Assembly: GCA_002407775.1 (NCBI GenBank)
Contig: DHOP01000010.1
Span: 13,789 to 77,788 of the forward strand
Source: Prevotella sp. UBA5387
GTDB taxonomy: Bacteria; Bacteroidota; Bacteroidia; Bacteroidales; Bacteroidaceae
Length of the DNA: 64,000 nucleotides
Direction of reading: 5' to 3'
In this document: positions 55,078-63,914 of the stretch, piece after piece
Layout of the letters: every line of letters starts with the position of its first letter
Position numbering within the stretch: the stretch's first letter is position 1
The notes under the pieces: generated by a model
The model's database searches: none
What the model was told of the DNA's origin: nothing
Seen by the model: only the letters and a program-made list of their open reading frames with translations
Program-made: the position numbers and the translations under genes

Positions 55078-55820
55078 CGGCTCATGTCTTTTGTGGCGTC
55101 TCGGCGCAGAAATTCCTCTGCTTTCTCGATGTCGCTTGCGTGGTCGATGTCAAGCACCTTAGAGAATCGATGGGCTTTCAACTTTTGCCCATCGCTTACC
55201 AATGCACGCTGAAAATTGCGCATACGGCTCTCCCCTCGCTGCACACAGGCATTAAGGGTAGAAAGTGAAGATGGTGTCAACCCATAGATTCCACCTGAGA
55301 TATAGGTACAATTTGCAACGTTGTCATCATAAAATCCAGTGATGTTCATCGCTTGGTCGGTACCCACATAGAGAGGTTTCTCATCATCGATATAGTCAGT
55401 AACGCCCATCAATCCATCATTACCGTCAGCCACAACCCGTTCAAATGCCTCGACATAGGCTTTGAATTCCTCTTCCTGAAATATAGTATCAACAGTTGTA
55501 AGCACAAAAGGGGCATCGTCAAGCATTGTACTTAGCTCATAGAAAGAGTGCATAGAACTGGGGGTGGACTTCACAATGAATTTTAGTGGAGCCGAAGTCC
55601 CCTCCAGGCCTTGGTCTGAAAGTAGCTGCAAATGTTGACTTACTAGCGTCGTTAGGTCATTGCAAATCACGACTATCTCCTCAGCATGGCAATCCAAAAA
55701 AACACGAATCAGTCTATCGATAAGGTGCTCACCATTGATCTTTACTAAAGGCTTGGGTTGTTGGATACCCTCTTCCCTGAGTCGAGACCCTTCTCCTGCT
55801 GCTATGATTGCAAATTTCAT
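55074..55820 (-). CDS. NTP-transferase family nucleotidyltransferase
   Basis: 248-residue cytoplasmic nucleotidyltransferase. The N-terminal MKFAIIAAGEGSRL is the NTP-binding loop, followed by QPKPLVKING, the usual Lys-containing segment, VLTTVDTIF in the metal-binding position and YISGGIYGL. Such enzymes activate sugar or polyol phosphates as NDP or CDP derivatives. The start at 55820 is firm because a TAAATTTG promoter box overlaps the alternative ATG at 55847. It is the first gene of the operon, with the ATP-grasp-like, CDP-alcohol transferase, HAD and DUF5686 genes. Substrate unknown. Confidence 0.85.
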   Translation of the reverse strand: MKFAIIAAGEGSRLREEGIQQPKPLVKINGEHLIDRLIRVFLDCHAEEIVVICNDLTTLVSQHLQLLSDQGLEGTSAPLKFIVKSTPSSMHSFYELSTMLDDAPFVLTTVDTIFQEEEFKAYVEAFERVVADGNDGLMGVTDYIDDEKPLYVGTDQAMNITGFYDDNVANCTYISGGIYGLTPSSLSTLNACVQRGESRMRNFQRALVSDGQKLKAHRFSKVLDIDHASDIEKAEEFLRRDATKDMSR

Positions 55821-55844
55821 TCGACCTGATTTTAATTTAAGTTG

Positions 55845-55852
55845 CAAATTTA
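55845..55852 (-). promoter_or_regulatory. -7 promoter box of the nucleotidyltransferase operon
   Basis: Minus strand TAAATTTG, a full TAnnTTTG match, 24 bp before the ATG at 55820. No good -33. Confidence 0.65.
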
Positions 55853-55890
55853 CTCATATTAGACGACAGAAGAAAACTTTTTAGAATATT

Positions 55891-55921
55891 TTTGTTTTAT
55901 TATTGAGATTTGCTATATTTG
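55891..55921 (+). promoter_or_regulatory. Promoter of the patatin gene
   Basis: TTTG (55891-55894), a 19-bp spacer and TATATTTG (55914-55921) match the Bacteroidota promoter; the ATG at 55955 follows. Confidence 0.75.
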
Positions 55922-55954
55922 CACGAGTATTAATTGTCAACACCATCTCAAGGC

Positions 55955-58000
55955 ATGAAAAGAGTCGCCTTAATCGTTCTAATATCGTTCCTTTTTACCA
56001 CGTTCTCATGTGGCTTATCAGCCAATGATAGCATACAAAGAAAGCGTGTAGCTGTAGTGCTTTCGGGTGGTGGAGCCAAAGGAATGGCTCATATTGGCGT
56101 TATGAAAGTCATAGAGCGAGCTGGCATACCTGTCGACATTATCACAGGTACGTCAATGGGAAGTATCGTCGGAGGACTCTACAGCTGTGGTTGGAACGCT
56201 CAACTACTTGACTCTATCGTCAAGCAACAGGACTGGGGATTCCTTCTCACCGATCGCAAAGTATACTATGCCCAGAACCTCATCGATAGAAAAAAACAAA
56301 ACACTTACCTTCTTTCAAAGACCTTCACACTTGGTAAAAAGAACATATCAGAGTCAGGAGGACTTATCCAAGGCAAGAATTTAGATACCTTATTCCGTCA
56401 TCTGACCGCAGGATATACAGACTCGATGGACTTTAATCACTTACCCATTCCGTTCTGTTGCGTAGCCACTAATATTGTAGACAACACCGAATACAATTTC
56501 CATAGTGGCAAACTAGCCGATGCGATGCGTACCAGCATGTCCATACCGGGAGTATTTTCTCCTGTCAGGAAGGGAGAGATGGTGCTGGTTGATGGCGGAT
56601 TGCGTAATAATTATCCTGCTGACTTGGCACGTGAGATGGGCGCTGATTACATCATTGGAGCCACGGTACAAGACCAACCACGAACTGCTGACGATTTGGT
56701 AAGCGGTTCTAATGTGCTGATGCAAATTGTCGATATTAATTGTAAGAATAAATATGACGATAATCTGGCCATCACAGACATCCCTATTCGAGTAAACACC
56801 GAGGGTTATAATGTTGCAAGTTTCACGCAGGCAGCCATCGATACACTCATCCGTCGTGGTGAAGAAGAAGCCATGAAGCACTGGGACGAACTGATTGCCC
56901 TGAAACGACAATTGGGTCTTCCCAATGATTATCGTCCTCAATTACTCAGTCCATCCGCTGATGCTCTGAAGCCAGTGAACTTCAACGACCCCATTGAGAA
57001 TGCGCTACCTATGCACTCAAGAATTCAAAGCAACCTCGGAGTGAGGTTTGATACTGAGGAAATGGTTGCCCTCCAGCTCAATGGCGTCTACCAATCATCT
57101 ACTCGACCATTGAACATCGAAGCAACATTGCGACTTGGGCGTAACATCATGGTCGAAGCCGTCACTGCGTGGAAGCCACGCCGATTTGTAGACATGTCGC
57201 TAGGATACGCTTTTCGTCGAAATGAAATTAACCTTTATACAAACGGAAAAAACAATTGGAGCGTTACTTATAACCACCATCAAGTGGGGTTGAACTTCCT
57301 GAATATCAACCTGAAAAATTTTGATCTTGACATCTCCGCACGCGCCGATTTCTATAATTATGACAAAATATTAGTGACCAGTGAGCTTAACAATCCTGGA
57401 TTTACAGCTGGTAATGAGCATTTCTTCAGCTACCATGCGACGCTGCATTACAACTCCGAAAATGCCGGAATATTCCCAACTCGAGGCGCAAAATTCCTGG
57501 CTCAATATGCTTACTTCACAGACAACCTAACCAAATATAAAGATAAAGTCGGCTTCAGGGAGTTAAGTGCGTCATGGCAGATGTCGTTTGCCCTAAGCTC
57601 TCGACTCACCTTCCAGCCATTACTTTATGGTCGGATGCTCTTTGGGGACGACATACCTGTCATCCGCCGAAACTTCATTGGTGGACAATGGTTTGACCAT
57701 TATGTAGAGCAGCAGATGCCATTTGTAGGCATCCATGATTTGGAAGCTACGGACAACCAGTTTGTTGCCTGTCAACTGAAGCTTCAAGAACAGATTACGA
57801 CAAACAACTTCCTGCTTCTTAAAGTGGTCGGAGCACAACATGCTGACTCTGCTAACGCCCTACTCGTCCACGGACCCAAGTTAGGTTACTCGCTCTCTTA
57901 CTATTATCGTACCATCCTTGGCCCAATCGGAGGTTCATTGGGTTATTCCAATGATACCAACCAAGTGGACTTTTTTATCAACCTTGGATTTGAGTTTTAA
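55955..58000 (+). CDS. Patatin-like phospholipase with C-terminal outer membrane barrel
   Basis: 681-residue protein with a signal peptide (about 1-26), a patatin domain (about 36-235) and a C-terminal beta-barrel region ending in INLGFEF. The oxyanion motif LSGGGAKG, the nucleophile Ser67 in GTSMGS and the dyad Asp213 in VDGGLRNN are all present. This order resembles PlpD-type (type Vd) proteins, which cleave phospholipids at the cell surface. The start at 55955 (ATG) is preferred to the TTG at 55934. It diverges from the nucleotidyltransferase operon. Substrate unknown. Confidence 0.9.
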   Translation: MKRVALIVLISFLFTTFSCGLSANDSIQRKRVAVVLSGGGAKGMAHIGVMKVIERAGIPVDIITGTSMGSIVGGLYSCGWNAQLLDSIVKQQDWGFLLTDRKVYYAQNLIDRKKQNTYLLSKTFTLGKKNISESGGLIQGKNLDTLFRHLTAGYTDSMDFNHLPIPFCCVATNIVDNTEYNFHSGKLADAMRTSMSIPGVFSPVRKGEMVLVDGGLRNNYPADLAREMGADYIIGATVQDQPRTADDLVSGSNVLMQIVDINCKNKYDDNLAITDIPIRVNTEGYNVASFTQAAIDTLIRRGEEEAMKHWDELIALKRQLGLPNDYRPQLLSPSADALKPVNFNDPIENALPMHSRIQSNLGVRFDTEEMVALQLNGVYQSSTRPLNIEATLRLGRNIMVEAVTAWKPRRFVDMSLGYAFRRNEINLYTNGKNNWSVTYNHHQVGLNFLNINLKNFDLDISARADFYNYDKILVTSELNNPGFTAGNEHFFSYHATLHYNSENAGIFPTRGAKFLAQYAYFTDNLTKYKDKVGFRELSASWQMSFALSSRLTFQPLLYGRMLFGDDIPVIRRNFIGGQWFDHYVEQQMPFVGIHDLEATDNQFVACQLKLQEQITTNNFLLLKVVGAQHADSANALLVHGPKLGYSLSYYYRTILGPIGGSLGYSNDTNQVDFFINLGFEF

Positions 58001-58176
58001 CAGCATTTAAGAAGAATTCGCTGATATTACGTGTAACTTTCACAATAGTAATTGCGTCTAATCAGTAACGGTCTTCCGTCAAATCTTTGCTCCTAAATTA
58101 CCTTGCTTCAGCAATTAATCATATATTTGACACTCAATAACGAGTATTAACTTAAACCCAAACATATCCAAAAATC

Positions 58177-60327
58177 ATGATGCGACTACATTTAACCGCA
58201 GCAAAATCGTTATTATTTTTACTTCTGTTTGCATTTATGGCAACGCCAGTCGATGCTGCAAGTAAATCATCCAAGAAGAAACTGAGCGAAAAACAGATGG
58301 GTGCCTACCTGTTTACGTTCTTCAACGACGCCACTCATAGCCTATTTATGGCTACCAGTTATGATGGTTACACCTTCACTGCTGTCAACAATGGTGAGCC
58401 TATTATCGCAGGCGACTCTATCGCCGAACAGCAAGGCATACGTGACCCCCATATCTACCGTGCACCCAACGGTTCTTTCTACATGGTTCTTACCGACCTT
58501 CACATCTTCGGAAAGGAAAAAGGACTGCGCACCTCTCAATGGGAACGTCCCGACCAATATGGCTGGGGAAATAACCGAGGCTTAGTGCTGATGAAGTCCG
58601 ACGACCTCATCCATTGGACCCATACTGTGGCTCGCATCGACAAACTCTTCCCCGAAAAGTTCGGAGACATAGGTTGTGCATGGGCTCCTGAGACCATTTG
58701 GGATCCCGAAGAGGGTAAGTTGATGGTCTATTTCACCATCCGCGAGAAGGCTGGTGGACGCACCAAGCTCTATTATAGTTATGCCAACGAGAACTTCACC
58801 ACTCTCGAAACGGAACCTCAGCTGCTATTTGAATACCCCAACGATAAGGTGCAAGTACTCGATGCCGACATCTGTCCTATGCCCGATGGACGCTACTTCA
58901 TGAGCTACGTTGCACAGGAAAACCCTGGTGGCGTGAAATATATGATATCGGATAAGATTAATCATTTCGATGATTACCATGCCGAACAAATCGACACCGA
59001 GCCCCGATCTTGCGAGGCTCCGAATATGTGGAAGCGCATCGGTGAGAACAAGTGGGTACTCATGTATGACGTGTTCAGCGTCACCCCCCACAACTTCGGA
59101 TTTGTCGAAACAACCGATTTCAAGACCTTCAAGCCATTAGGCAGGTTTAACGAGGGCGTGATGAAGGCTACTAATTTCGTCTCTCCAAAGCATGGTTCCG
59201 TCATTCAGATTACCAAAGCCGAGGCCGAGCGGTTGGAAAACTATTGGAAAGCACAACAGACCAAGCCAAAAACCATTCAATCTGGCAAAAAGTGGCGCGA
59301 CATTAGCGGTAATCCAATCAATGCCCATGGCGGAGGAATACTAAACTATGACGACACATATTACTGGTTTGGCGAGCACAAATCAGACAATACTTCCTCA
59401 GCAATGGTGGGTGTAATGTGCTATTCCTCTAAGGACCTCATCAACTGGACCAATCGTGGAGTTGCTCTTTCAGTCACAGAAAAGGCTGGCGACGATATTG
59501 AGCGTGGCTGCATCATGGAACGACCAAAGGTCATCTACAATAAACTGACCAAGAAGTTTGTGATGTACTTCCACTTGGAAATGAAGGACAAAGGATACAG
59601 TGCTGCCAGATACGGAGTGGCTATAAGCAACAAGCCCGAAGGACCTTACGAGTACCTTTACTCCCTGCGTTCTGACGCTGGTCGGTATCCAGTGGAGTTC
59701 GACAAGGCAGACCTGGCTGTGCTCGACACGCTCAACGCTAATAATTTCAAGGAATGGTGGACTCCTAGCTGGCTCAAAGCCGTCAAACAAGGACTATTTA
59801 TCAAGCGCGACTTGGCTAGTGGACAGATGTCTCGCGACATGACTCTCTATGTGGATGACGATGGTAAAGCTTACCACATATTTGCCTCCGAGGAAAATCT
59901 CACCATCCATATTGCCGAGTTAAGCGATGACTATACCGCACACACCGGTCGCTACACTCGAGTTGCTGCCGGCGGACAAAATGAGGCTCCGGCTATTTTC
60001 AAGAAGGACGGAACATACTGGATGATTACCTCTGGGTGCACAGGATGGGCACCTAACGAGGCTCGCATGTTCTCCGCGCCAAGCATCTGGGGACCATGGA
60101 CACAGTATTCCAACCCTTGTGTCGGCCCCAATGCCAAGAAGACTTTTGGCGGACAATCCACTTATATCTTGGAAAAGGACGGCCAATTTATCTTCATGGG
60201 TGACATCTGGCGCCCACAACACCCAAGCGATGCACGTTATATTTGGTTACCTATCACCTTTGAAAATGGTAAACCCGTGGTAAAATGGAGAGACGAATGG
60301 AGCCTTTCAGACGCTCCATTTAAATAA
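58177..60327 (+). CDS. Double GH43-like glycoside hydrolase
   Basis: 716-residue secreted protein with a signal peptide (about 1-27) and two five-bladed propellers of the GH43 type. The N-terminal one (about 45-350) carries GIRDPHIYRAPNGSFYMVLT (general base Asp) and CAWAPETIWDPEEG. The second (about 370-715) has INAHGGGILNYDDTYYWFGE, MERPKVIYN, EAPAIFKKDGTYWMITSGCT and resembles subfamily 34, which includes beta-galactosidases. Such enzymes usually act on arabinan, xylan or arabinogalactan side chains. No neighbouring PUL genes are seen, and 58001-58176 shows no promoter box. Confidence 0.87.
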   Translation: MMRLHLTAAKSLLFLLLFAFMATPVDAASKSSKKKLSEKQMGAYLFTFFNDATHSLFMATSYDGYTFTAVNNGEPIIAGDSIAEQQGIRDPHIYRAPNGSFYMVLTDLHIFGKEKGLRTSQWERPDQYGWGNNRGLVLMKSDDLIHWTHTVARIDKLFPEKFGDIGCAWAPETIWDPEEGKLMVYFTIREKAGGRTKLYYSYANENFTTLETEPQLLFEYPNDKVQVLDADICPMPDGRYFMSYVAQENPGGVKYMISDKINHFDDYHAEQIDTEPRSCEAPNMWKRIGENKWVLMYDVFSVTPHNFGFVETTDFKTFKPLGRFNEGVMKATNFVSPKHGSVIQITKAEAERLENYWKAQQTKPKTIQSGKKWRDISGNPINAHGGGILNYDDTYYWFGEHKSDNTSSAMVGVMCYSSKDLINWTNRGVALSVTEKAGDDIERGCIMERPKVIYNKLTKKFVMYFHLEMKDKGYSAARYGVAISNKPEGPYEYLYSLRSDAGRYPVEFDKADLAVLDTLNANNFKEWWTPSWLKAVKQGLFIKRDLASGQMSRDMTLYVDDDGKAYHIFASEENLTIHIAELSDDYTAHTGRYTRVAAGGQNEAPAIFKKDGTYWMITSGCTGWAPNEARMFSAPSIWGPWTQYSNPCVGPNAKKTFGGQSTYILEKDGQFIFMGDIWRPQHPSDARYIWLPITFENGKPVVKWRDEWSLSDAPFK

Positions 60328-60425
60328 ATGTTTTAGCGGTTTAAGAATGATGTTGAATGGTTAGGCCATAAAATATCGGGCCATTCAGATACAGTCATAC
60401 TGCCATAGGGTAAAAACTACTCAGT

Positions 60426-60508
60426 AATTCAAATTGATTCACGGTGTGATTCAAATTGATTCACGACGTGATTCAATTTGTTTTACGCCGTGATTCAATT
60501 TGTTTCAC
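60426..60508. repeat. 22-bp x 4 intergenic tandem repeat, array 3
   Basis: Units begin at 60426, 60448, 60470 and 60492 (22 bp each, last one 17 bp), reading GATTCAAATTGATTCACGNN with GT at the end. 83 bp, as arrays 1 and 2. Directly after it CCAAAGGATACCTATCGCTA (from 60512) resembles the REP-like family. The rest of the 60328-60780 gap shows only the promoter box below. Confidence 0.9.
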
Positions 60509-60718
60509 TCAACCAAAGGATACCTATCGCTACCCGAATAATATCAAATGCTGTACCTACTGAGCTGATTTTGCCTTTCAACATCATAGCAAGCCTGAAG
60601 CCTTTACCTCATTAAGCCTGCTTTCTTTCTGTGCATTATGCTAAGTCGTTTTGTAAGCTTTGGGATGAAATCGGAATAAAATAATACTATTTCGGACCCC
60701 ATGTAGTCTATTTATTGG

Positions 60719-60726
60719 TAATTTTG
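60719..60726 (+). promoter_or_regulatory. -7 promoter box of the NagB fusion gene
   Basis: TAATTTTG matches TAnnTTTG, 54 bp before the ATG at 60781. No clear -33. Confidence 0.6.
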
Positions 60727-60780
60727 CATCGCAATTATATACGAAAACTATTGATGAGTATCGAATAACCTAGAAAGAAA

Positions 60781-62802
60781 ATGGCAGCAATAAAATTAAA
60801 CTTGAATCTCTCTTCACAAATCGTTCTTAACAAAATCTCAGAGGATATTTATCGTCCGAAGACAGCAGTGGATCGCTCGGAGCTCACTCGCTATGAGAAA
60901 ATTCCTACTGACATCTATCTTAAGTCGGACGATGGCGTGAAACATCTCGCAGATGTCATCGAACAACGCATCAAGCAGAAGCAGGAAGTCGGCACTATGT
61001 TCGTGCTTGGCTTGGGCGCGGGCTCTTCTCTTATTCCCGTCTATCAGGAACTGATCCATCGTTATGAGCACAAACAACTGAGCTTCAAAAATGTGGCAGT
61101 GTTCAATGCCTATGAGTATTTCCCTCTGCCAGCCGGCTCTCCAATCAGTTGCCTAAGCCAGCTAAAGGATCGCTTCCTTGACAAGGTGGACATTGACCCG
61201 AACAATATTTTCTCACCGGACGGCAGTATCGCCCAGGACAAGGTCCAGGAACACTGTCGCCAATATGAACGTTATATCGAGCAGATGGATGGCATCGACT
61301 TGATGCTACTTGGCATTGGTCGCATGGGAAACATCGCCTCCAACGAGCCAGGTTCGGCACTTTCATCCACATCAAGGCTCATCCTGGTCAACGAGGTATC
61401 TCGCCAAGAGATGTCCATGAGCATTGGTGCGCAGCAACCCGTGCCGCCATGCTCCATCACAATGGGCATTGCCACCATTCTGCAAGCCAAGGAAATCTTC
61501 CTGGTTGCATGGGGTGAGGATAAGGACGACATCATCCACGACACCGTTGAGGGACGCATCACCGACACCATTCCAGCCTCCTACTTGCAGACCCACAACA
61601 ATGCGCATGTAATCATCGACTTTCCTGCCGCCGCCCATCTTACACGCGTGATACACCCTTGGCTGGTGAAGTCATGCAAGTGGACGGACAAACTAGTGCG
61701 CTCAGCTTTGGTTTGGCTCTGTCAGAAAACCGACAAGCCCATCCTCAAGCTGACCAACAAGGACTACAACGAGAACGGGCTGAGTGATCTGCTGGCCTTA
61801 TATGGTTCCGCATACAACGCCAACATCAAGATATTCAACGATCTCCAACACACCATCACGGGCTGGCCAGGCGGCAAACCCAATGCCGACGACATGTATC
61901 GACCTGAGCGTTGTCTACCCTATCCAAAGCGAGTGATTGTCTTCTCGCCGCACCCCGATGACGATGTCATTTCCATGGGGGGGACCATTCGTCGCTTGGT
62001 GCAACAGGGACACGATGTGCATGTGGCCTATGAGACCAGTGGAAACATCGCCGTCGGTGACGAGGAAGTAACACGCTTCATGCACTTCATCAACGGATTC
62101 AACCAGATTTTCAACGACGAGCGAGACAGCATCATCAAGAACAAATACAAGGAGATAAAGCAGTACCTTGACAACAAGAAGGAGGGAGACTTGGACACAA
62201 GCGACATCCTCACCATCAAGGGACTGATAAGACGCGGTGAGGCACGTACGGCATGTACGTTCAACGGCATTCCATTGGACCATGTGCATTTCCTCGACCT
62301 GCCATTCTATGAGTCAGGACGCATCGAAAAGCTCCCCATGACAGAGAAGGACGTGGACGTGGTGCTTGGTTTACTACAGGAGGTCCAGCCTCATCAGATC
62401 TTTGTGGCTGGTGACTTGGCTGATCCTCACGGAACTCACCGCAAGTGCACAGACGCCGTACTCGCGGCCATTGACCTCGAAAGACAGACCGATGCAGACT
62501 GGCTCAAGGACTGTAAGATATGGATGTATCGTGGCGCATGGGCAGAGTGGGAAATCGAAAACATCGAGATGTGTGTGCCGATGAGCCCCGAGGAGTTGCG
62601 CTCAAAGCGTAATGCCATTCTCAAGCACTCCTCCCAGATGGAAAGTGCCCCATTCCTTGGCAACGACGAGCGACTCTTCTGGCAACGCGCCGAAGATCGT
62701 AACCGCGGTACCGCAATGCTCTACGACAAGCTCGGACTTGCCTGCTACGAGGCTATGGAGGCTTTTGTGGAATACCGTCCGGATGAAACCGCAAACCAAT
62801 AA
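60781..62802 (+). CDS. nagB: Glucosamine-6-phosphate deaminase fused to a PIG-L deacetylase-like domain
   Basis: 673-residue two-domain protein. Residues about 20-330 form a NagB/SugP isomerase domain (FVLGLGAGSSLIPVYQELIH, LLGIGRMGNIASNEPG), expected to convert glucosamine-6-phosphate to fructose-6-phosphate and ammonia. Residues about 385-660 form a PIG-L/LmbE-type Zn deacetylase with SPHPDDDVISMGGT (about residue 390) and DLADPHGTHRKC. The fusion could remove the acetyl group and then deaminate, and the same fusion is known in other Bacteroidota. The kinase gene follows after 4 bp. In this copy the NagB part has LGIGRMGNIA where the usual motif is GIGxxGHIAFNEP; the His to Asn change is odd. 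Confidence 0.9.
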   Translation: MAAIKLNLNLSSQIVLNKISEDIYRPKTAVDRSELTRYEKIPTDIYLKSDDGVKHLADVIEQRIKQKQEVGTMFVLGLGAGSSLIPVYQELIHRYEHKQLSFKNVAVFNAYEYFPLPAGSPISCLSQLKDRFLDKVDIDPNNIFSPDGSIAQDKVQEHCRQYERYIEQMDGIDLMLLGIGRMGNIASNEPGSALSSTSRLILVNEVSRQEMSMSIGAQQPVPPCSITMGIATILQAKEIFLVAWGEDKDDIIHDTVEGRITDTIPASYLQTHNNAHVIIDFPAAAHLTRVIHPWLVKSCKWTDKLVRSALVWLCQKTDKPILKLTNKDYNENGLSDLLALYGSAYNANIKIFNDLQHTITGWPGGKPNADDMYRPERCLPYPKRVIVFSPHPDDDVISMGGTIRRLVQQGHDVHVAYETSGNIAVGDEEVTRFMHFINGFNQIFNDERDSIIKNKYKEIKQYLDNKKEGDLDTSDILTIKGLIRRGEARTACTFNGIPLDHVHFLDLPFYESGRIEKLPMTEKDVDVVLGLLQEVQPHQIFVAGDLADPHGTHRKCTDAVLAAIDLERQTDADWLKDCKIWMYRGAWAEWEIENIEMCVPMSPEELRSKRNAILKHSSQMESAPFLGNDERLFWQRAEDRNRGTAMLYDKLGLACYEAMEAFVEYRPDETANQ

Positions 62803-62806
62803 GGCT

Positions 62807-63910
62807 ATGACTGACCAGGAATTAAGGACTGTCCTCGCAGAGTTTGATATCAAAAGTAACATAGAGTCTGTTGCCCCTCTCGGCAACGGACTCATCAATG
62901 ATACGTTCCGAGTGAATGTTTCCGACGAAAAGTCGCCAGGCTATGTACTACAACGCATCAACAACGCTGTGTTCACGGACGTTGATCTGTTGCAGCACAA
63001 CATTGAAGTGGTTACCGATCACGTACGTCAAAAGCTGATGGATAATGGTGCAAGTGACATCGAAAGACGCGTGCTCCATTTTGCCAAAGCCAAGAAAACT
63101 GGCTTGACTTACTATAAAGACAACGAAGACCGCTATTGGCGTGTGTCACGTTTCATCCCTCGTGCAATCACCTATGAGACTGTTACGACGGAGTATTCTT
63201 ATGAAGCCGGTGTGGCATTCGGAGACTTCGAGCGAATGCTAGTTGACGTTCCAGAGAGTCTGGGGGAAACAATTCCAGACTTCCACAACATGGAACTGCG
63301 TGCGAATCAGCTTCACGAGGCTGTTGCAACCGACCCTCTCGGACGTGTAAAGGAGGTAGGTGATATGCTCGACATCGTGGAAAGTGATGTTGAGGAGATG
63401 TGCAAGGCCGAACGAATGTACCGCGAAGGCAAACTGCCCAAGCGCATCTGCCACTGTGACACCAAGGTAAACAACATGATGTTCGACGAGAACGGTGATG
63501 TGCTTTGTGTCATTGACTTGGACACCGTGATGCCAAACTTTATCTTTTCTGACTATGGCGACTTCCTCCGGACAGCTGCAAACTTTGTAGCAGAAGACGA
63601 TCCCAATATAGAAAAGGTTGGCTTCAACATGGAAATCTTTAAGGCATTCACAAGTGGATACCTCAGCACAGCTGGCTCATTTCTTATCCCTACAGAGACC
63701 GACAACCTACCTTACGCAGCAGCATTGTTCCCATTTATGCAAGGCGTGAGGTTCTTAACCGATTACATCAATGGCGATGTGTACTACAAAATCAAATATC
63801 CAGCCCATAACCTTGACCGCTCACGCAACCAGTTTGCCCTTTACACGGATGTGAGGAGACATGATGAGGAGATGGCTGATTATGTGAACTCTTGTCTCAA
63901 AAAAGATTAA
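62807..63910 (+). CDS. NahK-like N-acetylhexosamine kinase family phosphotransferase
   Basis: 367-residue aminoglycoside-phosphotransferase-fold kinase. LGNGLINDTF is the nucleotide loop, VLQRINNAVFTD the Lys-containing strand, HCDTKVNNMMFDENGDVLCV holds the catalytic Asp and Asn, and IDLDTVMPNF the metal-binding Asp. It resembles NahK, which makes N-acetylhexosamine-1-phosphate from GlcNAc or GalNAc. The ATG at 62807 lies 4 bp after the NagB-fusion stop, so the two are co-expressed in hexosamine use. Longer in-frame starts upstream are rejected because they would lie inside the previous gene. Confidence 0.88.
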   Translation: MTDQELRTVLAEFDIKSNIESVAPLGNGLINDTFRVNVSDEKSPGYVLQRINNAVFTDVDLLQHNIEVVTDHVRQKLMDNGASDIERRVLHFAKAKKTGLTYYKDNEDRYWRVSRFIPRAITYETVTTEYSYEAGVAFGDFERMLVDVPESLGETIPDFHNMELRANQLHEAVATDPLGRVKEVGDMLDIVESDVEEMCKAERMYREGKLPKRICHCDTKVNNMMFDENGDVLCVIDLDTVMPNFIFSDYGDFLRTAANFVAEDDPNIEKVGFNMEIFKAFTSGYLSTAGSFLIPTETDNLPYAAALFPFMQGVRFLTDYINGDVYYKIKYPAHNLDRSRNQFALYTDVRRHDEEMADYVNSCLKKD

Positions 63911-63914
63911 GAAT

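Noticed and set aside
62612..62806. Longer N-terminus for the NahK-like kinase
   Set aside because: The extension lies wholly inside the NagB-fusion gene and has no family similarity; the ATG at 62807 fits the family start.
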